Below, one piece after another: positions 48,369-61,194 of a DNA stretch of 64,000 bases. Below the pieces are notes generated by a model. The model worked only from the letters and a program-made list of their open reading frames with translations, was not told the DNA's origin and did not search any database. The DNA lies in contig CM072887.1 in assembly GCA_037013685.1 (NCBI GenBank), forward strand, positions 91,284,347 to 91,348,346, read 5' to 3'. The position numbers were made by a program, and so were the translations under genes. How positions within the stretch are numbered: position 1 is the stretch's first letter; every line of letters begins with the position of its first letter. This DNA comes from Acridotheres tristis (Eukaryota; Chordata; Aves; Passeriformes; Sturnidae).

Positions 48369-51300
48369 CTATTAATATACTTAACACATCTGCACACAAG
48401 TTACTATTTGTGCTCTTATTGTGCCCAGGAGCCATGATCTAGGTTATGGACCCACCAACTTACTAATCTTCAGCTGTGAAGATAAATGTCTTTGATTGTG
48501 CTGCCATTTCTAATTTCATTACAATCTTCTGTCAGACTTTGCCATTCCTGAGGGGTATGAACCCTCAATAGGTGATATTAGATATCTGCTCAAAAGTTTA
48601 ATGACTTGAAATGAATGCTACATTATTCAGACTTCCACTTTTTATGTCATGGGACAGAAGACTCTGTAACCAGATTTTAGACATAGCCATCATATCCTTA
48701 CTTCAGTGGATAAAAGTAGGGTAATATATTAAGTTTGTGTAAAGTCTGGTCAGCCATAAATTCCTTTGGATTCAGCTGTGTATAGAAAAACTTTTCCTTA
48801 ATACCGAGATACTCTGTACTCTGATTCCCTAATACCTGTATTACTGTGTAAAACAGACCACAGAAAACTCTCTTTTTTAAATTTTCACTCTTGATAAAGA
48901 AGAATCTATAATAAACCATCTGTGTTATATAAGCTGACTGTTTGTAGGCTCTGAGATTTTCTTCAAAAACACTTATTCTCTTAATGAGATAATTCTTAAA
49001 CTGAAAAATTACCCACCAGAGTAAGTCTGTTTATGTAAGCATATCATTTCACTTTACAAAGAAAATAGGAGTTAAGAATGAAAAGTATATCTTCCAGGGC
49101 TATGAAGTGATTTAGGAACCTAAGATATGCTCACAATGCAGTTAGGTAACTACTTTAGGAAATCCACAACTTGTAGCCGCCTCTTGTTGTTCACCTCTGC
49201 CCAAAATGTTGGGCTGCTCCCAAAAGAAATACAGCTGATCATGCAGGATCAGCCATGCCTGTGTTTCAAATATGGAAATTTTCCAAAGTGGTTTATAGCT
49301 TGGTTTCTTGAATGTGAATCATTTATTCCTGCTAAAAATTTCAGACATCAATAATATACAATAATGCACATACTGGTTTTTAACGTGCTAGAATGGACTC
49401 AAAAGAATTCTATACATTTAGTATATACAAAAATATCTGATTAGAATTTCAGAAGCATCAATCCAGATGAGATCACAGGTTTTCATAAGTGTCAGTGAAA
49501 AATCGGAAGCCTTTTGTTTATTGTTAAGCATTTATATATCCAGCTTAAATTCTAGTATATTTTAGTACTAAACCCCTAATAATTTGAATGAGAATCAAGA
49601 ACATAACTACTTGTGAGAGAATTAAATTTCTGATTTGCTTTTGAAAATAGCATAATATAATATCATATATGTATTATAATATATATTATGTATAATAGTA
49701 GGTACACTTATTATTACACAAGCAGTCTGGTGTGCCATAATGTGTACATGAAGATTTGAGAGCATTCTGAAGCTTAGAGGAAGTTATTCAACTTTTAACA
49801 GCTCAGTTACATCAGTTCCTTCGTTTTATTGATGCTATGTTCTTCTTCACTCTATCAGCTTTTTATCTTATTTCTAGCACAACTGATATCAGAAGTCACT
49901 ACTCTAGTCTACTGGGTTTTAATTTAACTATAAATTAAGCTGTGAAATGGATTTTAAATTTTTTGATTAAAAGCACTAAAAAATGTTTCCAGAAGGAGAC
50001 AACTCTGCTAAGCTTCCTTCCATAAAGAAGTTTTATAAGTAGGTCATAAACCCCTGAAATTAAGTCAGAAATGCTGACAGACCCCAAACTTTTAGAAGCT
50101 CTGTAAGCTCCAGTCTAATCTTCTTCTCCCAGAGGGGGAAAATCTTTTTCTTGAGACTAAATTGTAGACTGTAAAATAGTTGTTTTGTCATGTAGAGCTC
50201 TGAGTATACAGTAAAGAAATGTACAGCAAAAAGAGCAATGTGTTGTTACTATAGCAACTACAAGTCAAAAAGATATCTTAAAATGTCTTTTTCTTCTAAA
50301 TTTATGGAACATTTCCCAGTCTTGCTTAATTTTGTTACCTAATATAGTTTTCATTTGTTAGCATGGGTCAGATGAACTCTGAAATTACACTGGAATTACT
50401 TGAGGTAAATAGATATGAACTAATGAGAGATTTGTCCCCAGTGAACCTTAGATATACTAGGGTATGGAAAAAACTGCATAAAATTACACATCGAAAACTT
50501 TTATCTTGGACACCATATCTATTTGTGTGTGTATGTATGTGAACTAATTATTTTATAACTTCCTCTTCTAAGAAAGTATCAGTTGTTTTATAGTTTGGGG
50601 GTTGTTTAAATGATGACATGATTGTTATGACCTTCATAAGAAATGTTTATATTTAGCAGAAAACTTTGACAGAAGAAATTTCTGGGGTTTGCAAATTTCT
50701 TTTTATATCTGGTATGGAATTTCTCAGTTTTACGTGTTTTCATTTCATAAGGAAAAACAGCATAAAATAGATTACTGTTAAACATTATTTTTGCATGTTT
50801 CATACTATGAATTACAGATTATGAGAAAATCAAGGGCTTCTAACTTTTCCCTTTGTTTTATGTGAAATAAAGCCGGAAGAGAGAATCCTGTTGTAGTGGT
50901 GAAAAGTAACAAGACATACAAAAGGCCATTTAGGCTGTTTTGCAGTAGAAGTAACAATTTGTCTCTGATATACTGATTGTTGCTCTAGTACAGCTGCAAT
51001 ACCACGGAATTTTATTCTGTGTTACACTGGGAAAAAGTACACTTGGGAAAAAAACCAAAACCACCAAAAAACTTCTTTCAGCCCTACTGTGCATCTTCTT
51101 CAAGACATGTTAACATAACTTTGAAATCTCTTTGTCAATCCTCAGTTATGTTGAAGTTTCATGGATTTTCAAACTTGCTTGCATATGTGTATGTATATTG
51201 TTCTGTTTTCCTTGTACTTTACTATTTTCAGTTCACTAAATTTTATACCATAGTATTTCATGTTATAATTTTGTGTTTTCCAATTTATTGGCCATGTACA

Positions 51301-54297
51301 CCAGACATGTGGTTGAAGCCCATTTTTTTGATGAGGTACCTATAATAAAATGGAGATTCTGCGGTCTAAGCTTGCATAAACAACAGAGGATGGCCTAGCA
51401 GAGGCATCTTTTAGTGAAAGAGTGAGGATGCAATCAATTTTTAAAAATATAGTTAGCAGCTTCAGATTACTTCAGCCAAAGAATCAATGTAATACATTAA
51501 AATACATCCATATTTTCAATGCAAAAGTGTCTTTATTTGTTTTAGAAAGTATTGTGAAACACATCTGTTGCTTTTAAATAAGCTTGTTAATCAGAATTAT
51601 TTGGTGTCCCTCTTAGGCTAAGTTGTCCCTAGCAGCAAATCCACAAGGACGACTTTATATCTTTGTAGAACCTAAAAAAAGATAGCATCAGAATTCCTGC
51701 TTTCCCTTCCATGGCCACTGAGAAATTTAGCCCTTGAATTAGTCCCCTGGTTTCAGCAGCTTTGACATATTTTTTCCCTTCTTCACCCCGTACATACCTG
51801 TAAGAAGCCTTTCTGATTTAAGTTATCCTGCTATTCCAAGTAACATGATTTTTACTGTGGTTTTTAATCACCTTAAAGCAATTTGTGTTTAACTTCCTTT
51901 GTGTTGCATATTTACAGAAATTTCCTCTGGAAAAAAAGGAAGCAAACAAAACAAGCAGAGCCAAACACATATAAACATACACATACATACAGCACACACA
52001 CATACATATGCCAAACAAGCAAACCAAAAATCTCAAAAAAAGTTTTCTTTCCTCTTGAAGAGCTACATGAAGTCTGAAGGTCAGGTAGTAGCAATGTGTG
52101 GATTTGTGCCCAAATCTGTATAAGTGAACTTTAACGTCAATCTTGCAACAACCCCCTACTAATATTAGAGAACAAGTTCATTACTTATATTCAATGCAGA
52201 TTTCTCATGCTCATTCTGTTATGCTCAAGATGAAAACAACACTAGCATAGAGCATAGGAACAACTAACTCAATGTGCAGTTTGGCCCCAAACAATCCAAA
52301 CTTGTGATTTCCTAGCACGTCCCTTAATGATGTTTATTAATTTATTTAGGAATTTAATTCTGGTTTCCCTCTCTAATATTTACATTATCTACTTTATTTA
52401 CTTGTTTTTCTCCCTTTAGGCACCTTAGTCTGCCAAAAAACTCTGCTTATAAAAGTATGATTAATATGCTATTAGATAACATAGATGCCCAGAACATCAA
52501 GGAATAATTGCAGATATATAGTAAACCAACCATCTCCTATTGCTGTATTTTGGTTTGCAGTGATAAGTATTAAAGGTAATCCTGATTTTTATCTGTGTAT
52601 TGCAAACACTATAAAGAGCTTTGAGCAAACTTTCTGATAGAAAAAAGGCTTAAATACAGAAACTATGAAAGACTAAGGAATATCCTAACATTAAAAAGCT
52701 AAGCATTTTTGCAAATAAAAATGAGAAATGTAAAAATTTAAAGCAAGTAGTCATTTAGGACAAAAAAAGCCGAGGGCTGTATGCCCATATAATATTAATT
52801 ATAATTTTTCCTCAGAGTCTTTTTAAATGTTATGTCATCTGTAGAACATCTTCTACACAAATAATCTATTCATCAAGTTAAATATTATTAATTTTTAGAT
52901 ACCATAAATAATAATAATACAACATAACAGTTGTATGTTAAACGGTAGCAGAACATTTTCTAAAATTTGGGTGTAGCAAGCTTGCCATCTACTGATCAAT
53001 AGAAAATATATTTTTTATATGATGTTGTATACCATATTATATAGTTTGAAACTCTTTATATGATGAGTCAGTGCTTGTGTATTTAAATAAATCTGCATCC
53101 AGTGCCTCTGAAGGTCTACAGAAGTCTTCAAAGGTATCGTGCTAATGGATCAAATATGAGATCCTGAAATACTTCTTATACTCATTGAGGAACTTTTCAC
53201 TAAAAGATATCATCTTTTTGAGTATTTGGGGAACTTATTTGGCTTCTCTTAAAGAGTATATTCCTAATTCACAAATGTTCTCATGAAGTTAAAACATTAT
53301 TTTATTACTTATACGGCAAAAGCAAATAAATATACTTATTATATATATATTATATACTTTATTTCAATTCTTTCCGTTTTATAAAGAGAAATTAACTTTT
53401 TCCATGTCATCTACCATTTTTTCCCCTCAGTCAAGCCTTGTCAGTGCATAGTAGGAAATTGTAGAAAATCCTTATGTCCAGAGTATTTGGTGTTGTACAC
53501 CCTCATGTTCCACCCAGATGGGTTTAGATATGGAAGTTAAAATCCACATTTATGTAATACGTACAATAAAGAAAAGTCTTCACTCTTGTAAAAGAATCTA
53601 TCTTATGGGTTAGCTTAATAATCATCATTATTGCTGTATAATTTTTCCTTTTGCCACTCAATTAATTTCATTCACTGTAGAATTATAACAGCATGGATAA
53701 TAGAGCATGAAAATGGACAACCTGTGTCTAAGACAGTGATTGTACTTTAAACAGTGATTTCTTAAAAAACAATAGCTTTTAAATTATTTGAAATTTTGTA
53801 GACTATATTTATCACATACTGCCTTCAGAATGGGTGAAAACATTAACCTTCTGAAATTTATGGACCAGAGCAAGATTGAGAGGAAAGAATATGCTGTTTC
53901 CAAGAACACAAGAAAGTTTGTCTGTCAACTTAATTCAGTCTATACCATCTAGACTCAGGGGAAGGTTGTTTTTCCACACAGTTGCCATGTTGATCACGTC
54001 TACAACTTTTCTTTTTTTTTGGTATCTGCCTTGCTTCCCTGCTGGATAATAGTCTCCTGTAACTTCATTATTTAAAGTTTTATTCTAATTTCAATTGTAC
54101 TGGCATAAATCAGAAGTTATATCAATTCAGTTAAGGAATTTAAAATTACCTCTGGTAACTCAAAATTGAATCAAGGTGTTTTGCTGCAGAACCTCCTCTA
54201 AATAGGACTAAGATTTTAGATTGCATGGGAGTATAACCTGAAGGCAGAAAGTCCCAGAGACAGAATGATTTGTAGAGACTAAGGTATTTCAAGAGAT

Positions 54298-54873
54298 TTG
54301 TCTGCAGAAATCAATAAGCTTTGTCAAATAAATTTCCTAGCTGGCATTCAAAATCTCTGCCACAACTGCTGTACATGGCTTTGTTCATCTAGCAGCTTAA
54401 AAATCTGTTCTTTAGGAAGGGATAGAAGGAACTCTGCAATGTCTGGGATTCTTTTATTTTTTTATGTTTTCTTTCTCTTGAAGTCTACATTTCTACATCT
54501 TTCCGAAGGTGACCTGAAAGTACTCTGCGTTTCTGGGACCAGATGGGTCAGTCACTATTCTGGGAAAGCTCTGAGTCTGTTGGGGCAGATGAGTCACTAC
54601 CATCCCACATGTCAGCGGGAATGCATCACAGATGAAAGCTACCCCAGATCACTTTGCACTTCCCCTCCTCACAAACACTGGATCATCTGCCTCATCCACA
54701 CTGCAGCAAATGCCACAGAAGAGGCACCCATGACACAGCTCTTCAACCTCTGCTTTACCCTCCCCAGAACCCAACTGGCCTCATGGTCCTGCTGCCACCC
54801 TTGGGAAAGGCATTATCCTAGAAAACTGCCCCTAAAGCATCCAGAAGGGATCCACAAGATGGGTAGGTTGTGA
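54298..54873 (+). other. 191-codon open frame of unknown significance
   Basis: One of the longest open frames outside recognised repeats. From about 54500 it is GC-richer than its surroundings. Its first codon is TTG, so a normal start is not evident. A long pyrimidine tract ending 'ttctctTgaag' (near 54483) and a GTAGGT near 54862 could frame an exon of about 380 bases. The translation shows a hydrophobic run (about residues 50-68) and then scattered Cys, His and Ser, with no motif I recognise. It may be a non-coding RNA exon, an unrecognised repeat remnant or a chance frame. Confidence 0.2.
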
Positions 54874-57800
54874 GTGAAGGTCACATCGTATGTGGTGGAA
54901 CAATAGCACTATTGCTACACTGTCACCTATTCCATGCCTTGTGGAATTTTTGAAGGAATTGTTTAGTTCACTACAAAAGTATATTTAATATCAATAACTG
55001 GAGTTGATGACCTTTACATAAAAGGAAAATAAACTAGTAGGGAGTCCTTTAAAAAAATCTAAGATTATATCTACTTTTCTGCGCCACCAGAATCAAAAGG
55101 AAATTCATAAAGGAAAATACTCTTATCTAAAAAGAAGCATTTACACATTATATAGGACATATCTAAACTGAATGGCATGATCAGTCAGCAAATATTGTAC
55201 CATCAAAATAATAAGTCTACACATATTGGGTGAAAAATAAATAAGCCCAGTTTTCTGCATGTTTTAAACGATGGAAAGTTGGTGTGCTTTTCGTCAACCT
55301 AAATTTAAACAGAATTTGATATTCATATGTGTTTAAGCACAGGTATCAGATTCAGAGAAATTGGGAAAATATTACAGATATATTTGATCTTTGAAAAGAA
55401 GCTTATTAAAAAAGGTCAACTTCATTTTTCTAAGAAAATATTAAGGTTTTAAAATAGGACAGCTAAGATGGAGTACAGCACAATGATAATTAAGTAGTAG
55501 ATTCTAGTTATTTCTGCAAAGTTTAAATAGAAGATTAGGTAAATATGGGATTTGGTACTTTAGCAAAATGGCTCTAAAGTAAACTTTTACATTTATTAGC
55601 ATTATAATTCCAAATATGACATTTCAGTAATACTTATGAGAGCATATTTAATTACACTACTTATGTAGATATAGCTTCTTTAAGTTCTCCTTATGGTATA
55701 ATGCTACATGCAGGTCTGAAAAATCAAATCTGGATGCACTATTGCCTTTTTTCCAAGCTCAAGTCCAACTTCAATTATGAAGAAAAACAAAAGTAATTTA
55801 TTGAATTAGTCCTTTGTCTTAACTGAATTTGATGAAGCATCCCTTTATTGTTGCAAAACTTATCCAAGATCAAGTTATCTGGAATTTGAGGGGAGTAGGG
55901 GGCTCAGGCAGCAGCGATTCATTTTGCTGGATTTTTGTTAAGAGTCATCACACTGCAAATCGTAAAGTAAAATGCATTAAAATATGCTTTCAAATAGACT
56001 CAGCCTATCTGATTATAACCCTTTTCTTCCCTCCTATAAATTTGTTTCCTAAATTTTCACGACTGATATATTAAGAATAATTGTAGTTTAACTGGAGTGG
56101 TTAGATTAAAAAAGTTGATATTACTCTTTTAAGCATGATTTTTGAAGCCATTAGCATTCTGCATGGTTTTAGTTTTCCACATATAATTTAATCTCAGGCA
56201 GCTGCTGGTTTTATTCTTGGGCAATACTTCTTTCCTGCTGTTCAGTGAGAAAGATGAATATGTGATTCTCTCCTTGCCTGTACAGTCATATTCCGTGTGC
56301 CAAGTCTAGAAATTTACATCAGAAGTACTCTGTTTTTTCAAACATAACATGTGTTCATTTATTCAGTATAGTGGACTAAATCCAGCACTATGTTTTCCTG
56401 ACTTTACCTATGTGTAATTCATACAGGAATTACTTTGAGGAAAGACACAGAGTAAACAAGCAGTAACTCAAAATCATTTTATTTTTAAAAAGAATACCTG
56501 TAAGAAAGCATTTCATGAATCACTGCAAGAGGTAGTTAAAACTGATGGTTCTTATGAAAAACATAAATTTTAGGATTGGCTTAAGACCAATCTCTAAATA
56601 AAACAAGGGTGAGTGACAGATGTTAACCCATTCCCAAGGTGTTCTGCTGCTTATATTGGTACAGCAATTGAAAATAACTCACACCATTTCTAGAGCAGGA
56701 GGTACGGACCATGAGTTTTTTACAGTTCCTGTAAGCTATATCTGCTACTTCTAATCCAAAATATATACTATATTAGTTTTCCTTTTCTCTTCTGTTTTTT
56801 TCACTAAGCTTTCTATTATAAAAGAACTTATACATAAATTACTGAATTATTTACAGCTACAGGTTCCTTGATTAAACCTGTTAATTAATTAATGCGGTAA
56901 GACATGCCATATACTGGCACATGCCTAAAAAAATAAGACAAAAAAGGATTTGCTAGATATCAAAAACTCAATAAATGTGATACCAAAAGCTGAGCAAAGA
57001 TGGACCTGCATTGTTTAATTTTCTGTGACTGTAAATATATCTTTTTTAAAATCCCATGGAAATTCATGACAGAAATTTGCCTTACTGCAAAACTGAAGCA
57101 GAATATATTTTTAAATTATAACCTGCTCTAAAATTTTGATATTTTGTTACCACTAAATTATCTATCATGCAAAGGAAAAATTATAAGGTAAAGCTGTACA
57201 CCTAAATATCATATGTATGTTTGGGTGCCCAAGCAAATTTTTATGCTGTTTTCAGCCTAAAAAGCACTGGGTGGATATTGACCCAGAGAGTGAGTGCCTC
57301 TGGAAAGTAATTTTACTTTTTCCTCAGGAAGAGAAGTGGAGTGAAAACAGGGTCAATGACAGAGGGTAGTCATATTCCTAAGCACTGAATTTTGTTGAGT
57401 CTTAATTTATAGTGGATAAGGAAACATGGAAGGATCAGCATCACAGGAAATCATTTACACCGCAAATGACAGCAATTAATTCCTGAAGACATTAAAATCT
57501 GTCCCTTTTTCCTTCTTCTAAATTATGTTGTAGAAGCTTATTTGCCCTGCAGTTGAGCACCTGTTTCAGAGTATATTTTTCAAACAATATGTGTGCTTTT
57601 GTGTAATGAACAGAGAAATGAGAGGTTGAGACTTCAGGAGATTAGGATTTGCCCTTGTCCCTTTATGGTTTGGAATAATTACTAACTCTTCTGGTCCCAT
57701 GAGAATAATCTCTGCTATTTTCCTTCCCACGTTCTTGTAAGTGATCCAAACATTCCTGCCCCAGAAAATTTCTGCATGGTTTTGCGTGTATTGGCACATG

Positions 57801-58707
57801 CATGCGCCTAGAGGAATATTTGCATGTATCATTTCTCAAGCCCAAATTTTAGGGTTGGATATATCCCTCACCAATACCAAGTCAGTTTCTGGTAGGTAGA
57901 GACAAGATTATATTGTGATATTTGGCATTTTAATCTTTCCCACACCTAAGTTTTCAGCTTCTGCCTAAAGAAGTTTCTTCCAGTTTCTCTTCAAATCTTC
58001 CTCAAAATATTTCAAAATAAAAGTTTTATAACCAGTAAGTAAAAATCCAAGTGTGACCATATTTGCAGTCATCTCATTTCCAGCCCAGGTTTCAGTGCAA
58101 TTTTCTTGTCTCAGTAATTATTTCTAGTTAAGCATGGTGCAGCTGTAGAATGTCATGGGAAAAGCCTGACTAAAAGGAAATACTTACATAATTAACAGAG
58201 AGGGAAAAAAAATCAAACAGAGACTGGAGTTCAACTTTACTGAGATGCTCACAAAACTTTTGTATTAACTTTGACACTGTGTTTATTATCAAGCTAAAAT
58301 AATTAAACTTAATAAGACAACTTATGAGATTACTTTCATTTTTTTTTTAATGCTGCTTTTGGTATCAGTCACAATTTTTTCTCTAAAAGAGAATGAAAAT
58401 TGACAAATGTATGTATGGTTAATCACTGTGGGCTCTTGGAAAATTGTGCATTGAAGAAGCACTAAGTAATACACTAAATGGATTCATTGAATCCAAATAT
58501 AATTCAAATCCTTAAAACAAACAGCATGAAATATCAGACAGAAAACATATTGAGGTAGTGTAACCATTATTAATTATCTTCATTATTATAGCAGAGAATG
58601 TTGATTTAATCTGAAATATTTTACTTATATTAAATATGATTTTATTTCTTCTCTGTTTTATGTCATCCTTCCCCAGATGGACATTCTGAGTTTTTATCTC
58701 TGTCACA
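54874..58707. other. AT-rich unique sequence
   Basis: No mobile element was recognised. A short splice-bounded open stretch at 57256-57306 is noted as a weak micro-exon candidate. The remaining frames, including 55829-56074 and the minus-strand pair at 57566-57845, have no support. Confidence 0.5.
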
Positions 58708-58845
58708 GATCACAGAATATTCTGAGTTGGAAGGAACCCCCAAGGATCATCTAGTTCAACTCTTAAATAAATGGTCCACACAGGGATCAAACATGTGATC
58801 TTGGCACTATGAACACCAGCTGATCTAATCTCAGGGTGTTGTACA
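58708..58845 (-). mobile_element. SINE with tRNA-Ile-like head and CR1-like tail
   Basis: Read on the minus strand, the head follows tRNA-Ile. The part corresponding to the anticodon stem-loop reads GGTGTTCATAGTGCC (58802-58816 region), close to GGTGCTAATAACGCC of tRNA-Ile. Next come an AGATCACA segment and a B-box-like TTTGATCCC where tRNAs have GTTCGATCC. The tail matches a CR1 3' end, seen on the plus strand as 'atcacagaatattctgagtt' followed by 'ggaaggaacccccaaggatc'. The left end carries this CR1 terminus; the right (5') end near 58845 is degenerate. This structure matches the passerine SINE family known as TguSINE1, whose CR1-like tail is thought to recruit CR1 machinery. It is not a functional tRNA gene. 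Confidence 0.78.
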
Positions 58846-59994
58846 CAGAGACTGAATGTGGCTGGTAACTGGTGAACTGCTCATATGCTTACACTGGAAA
58901 CTGGCATTGCCAACACTAATGACATAGCAAGCTCAAATCCTTCCATATTAACAAAGAGAGGACCTTCAAAACATTGATTGTCAATTTCTCAAAAGATAAA
59001 TTTTTCATTGAATTTTAGCTCCTAGAAGGCTTGTTAAATGGTCAGTGGTGAGAACTACTGGAATAAGAGTTCAAGTTCCAAGCCTTGGAACTCACAGACT
59101 CACAGACAAAAGCCCTCAGTACTCAGCAAAAAATGTACATCAGAGTATTTACTACACAGACACATCTGAGTTAAAGTTGAATGAAACTAGCTTGGAAAAA
59201 AATTGTATGAGCAAGATAATTTTATAACATTTCAATTTTTCATTACTTCATGTGTACATATTTTCAGAGTTGTACAGAGATTCAAATATAAGTAAAAAGA
59301 GATATGTTGTTGAGGATTCTTTGTGGTATCCCTTCACTGCCTTTACCCCCATGCCCTGGTGAGTTTTGCACGTAAATGGATTGCTCATTATTATACGGCA
59401 ACATATTTTTGATCCTGTTTCATCTTTCTTGCACTCCTCCTGGACAGAATATTCTTGTATCCATGTACAGAGCTTCAATAAAAATAATAGCATTTATTCT
59501 CCTCCCAATATAAATTACAGCCTTGTTGTTTGGAATGACAATAAATGCATCAAATTTCTTCAGCCAATTTCGAGGGTGCATTTTGCTTCCTACATGAATG
59601 CTGTATGCACTTAAAAAATCCACATTCAAGCAACTCAAGTTTCATGCAATTAGCTTATGCTAAAATTACAGTTTACTGTAATTTAAATTTGTCTATGTTC
59701 CATTTGGGCTGTCCTTTAATTTGCATCTTATCCACAGTGTCTCCCAACATTTTTAAAGGCCGCATCCCATGATTCATGAAGTCTATCTGCATAGCTCCTG
59801 TCCTTTCATCAGAGATCCTACTACCTCCTTCTCACTCTATCAGCTCTGCTACAGATGCTGATACTCAGGCAGCAAGTCAGGCTAGACTTGCCTATCTCTG
59901 TCTCAGAATATTTAAGTATTTGTCCTGTCTCTCCATGCTGGTTGATCAGGAACAGTCTGCAGACATCTGAGTTAGCCATGTAGGAAATTAACCC
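58846..59994. other. AT-rich unique sequence between SINE and CR1
   Basis: Nothing recognised. Several frames of 60-82 codons overlap on both strands near 59248-59772 without domain features. The large antisense frame beginning further right enters this region only at its 3' end. Confidence 0.5.
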
Positions 59995-60676
59995 TGGCCT
60001 GGCAGTGTTTGGAAGGACTTGCTGGTGTTGGTTGACAAGAAGCTCAACATGGCCAGCAATGTGCACTTGCAGCCCATAAAGCAAATCAAATCCTGGGTTG
60101 CATCCAAAGCGGTGTGGCCAGCAGGGAGAGGGAAGGGACTCTCTCCCTATTCCAGTCTTGTAAGACCCCACCTGGAGTACTGCATCCAGCTCTGGGGTCT
60201 GCAACACAAGAAGGACATGGATCTCTTGGGACAGGTCCAGAGAAGAGCCATAAAGATGATCACAGGGCTGGAGCACTTCTCTGATGAAGACAGGCTGAGA
60301 GTTGATGCTGTTTAGACTGGAGAAGAGAAGGCCCTGAGGAGACCTTAGAGCACCTTCAATATCTAAAGAGCTCCTACAGGAGAGCTGAAGAGGAATTTCT
60401 TGCAAGACCATGCTTGTGGCAGGACAAGGGGTAATGGCTTTAAGCTGAAAGGGGACAGGTTTACATGAGTTATAAAGCAGAAATTCTTCCCTATGAAGAG
60501 ACACTCAGACGGCTTTCCCAGAGAAGCTGTGGATGTTCCATCCCTGAAAGAGTTCAAGGGCAGGTTGGATTTAAAACCTGATCTGGTAGATGGCATCCCA
60601 GCTCATGGCAGAGAGGTTGGAACTAGATGATCTTTAAGATACCTTCTAAACCAGGCCATTCCATGACTTTGAATCT
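59995..60676 (+). mobile_element. CR1 LINE 3' portion, sense
   Basis: This is a well-preserved sense CR1: 'cctggcagtgtttggaagga', 'gttgacaagaagctcaacat', 'agaccccacctggagtactg', 'ccagctctggggtctgcaac', 'atcacagggctggagcactt', 'ggagaagagaaggccctgag', 'acaaggggtaatggctttaa', 'ttcaagggcaggttggattt' and 'gaactagatgatctttaaga', ending in 'aggccattccatgactttga'. It is 5' truncated near 59995. Together with the SINE at 58.7 kb it shows CR1-related activity in this genome's past. Confidence 0.94.
60019..60315 (+). pseudogene. CR1 ORF2 C-terminal remnant
   Basis: The 98-codon frame preserves the CR1 ORF2 C-terminal region: LVRPHLEYC at residues 47-55 followed by IQLWG, then KKDMDLLGQVQRRAIKMI and GLEHFSDEDRLR. 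The catalytic reverse transcriptase motifs lie further 5' in the intact element and are absent. A stop ends the frame in the middle of the conserved region ('ctgtttagactgg'). It is a retroelement fragment, not a host gene. A 227-codon antisense frame (59821-60504) runs through the same DNA and is a by-product. Confidence 0.82.
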
Positions 60677-61194
60677 TGTTTATCACCTCATTCCTAACGA
60701 GCTTTTATCTCACAAAGTAGACACTTCTTAATAATTGGAACCAAAGTTTGTATGTTTATGCAAGTACACACTGAAGGGAAACTACACAGCATGTTTTTTT
60801 ATCCTCTGAAAAATTAAAGTGTTAAATAAACTTCATAATAACTTTTATTAAATTTTTATTAGATTTTCTAGAGATGCTCAAGCAATATGTTAAAGTGATT
60901 TTCCCAAGACTATAAAAAAAAACCCAAAAAGTAATCATACAAAAAATAAAGAGAGTTTTACCTAAGGACAGTTCTGGAAATGATTTAATTATTTTTAATA
61001 TATTGATAACATGTCAACTCTTAACTTATTGATGCTTAAAAATAATCTTTTTACTGCTTTCTGCCATTGTAAATAACATATTTGAGACACTTGATTTTTT
61101 AATTTCAACTTCAAAACATGGACTTTCATCTTGCTGTGTATTTGGGCTGCCTGAGATGGAGATTTTTGTTACTTACAGTATTTTTATCCCAGAT
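60677..61194. other. AT-rich spacer between CR1 and LTR
   Basis: About 520 bases of AT-rich DNA with an A-run at 60915-60923 and no recognised gene or element. Confidence 0.5.

Larger units (their letters stand above)
40091..54297. other. 14 kb of AT-rich DNA without recognised mobile elements
   Basis: This is the longest stretch with no recognised LINE, LTR or SINE. It contains a palindrome at 40330-40349, a C-rich tract at 41200-41220, two tandem duplications at 42460-42504 and 42584-42620, and T-rich runs at 43742-43764. Further simple sequence consists of poly-A at 47925-47939, a TTTG-type repeat at 48296-48368, AT-rich low complexity near 49660-49695 and 53335-53360, and a CA/CATA run near 51965-52010. 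Short frames throughout are not supported as genes. Confidence 0.55.

Noticed and set aside
48235..48435. Lys/Gln/Thr-rich minus-strand frame
   Set aside because: It is the translation of the TTTG-type simple repeat.
51818..52123. Overlapping frames rich in His/Thr or Cys/Val/Tyr
   Set aside because: They are translations of the CA/CATA-rich low-complexity run near 51965-52010.
58708..58845. Functional tRNA-Ile gene
   Set aside because: The head is degenerate, the acceptor stem is not recognisable and a CR1 tail follows directly, as in a SINE.
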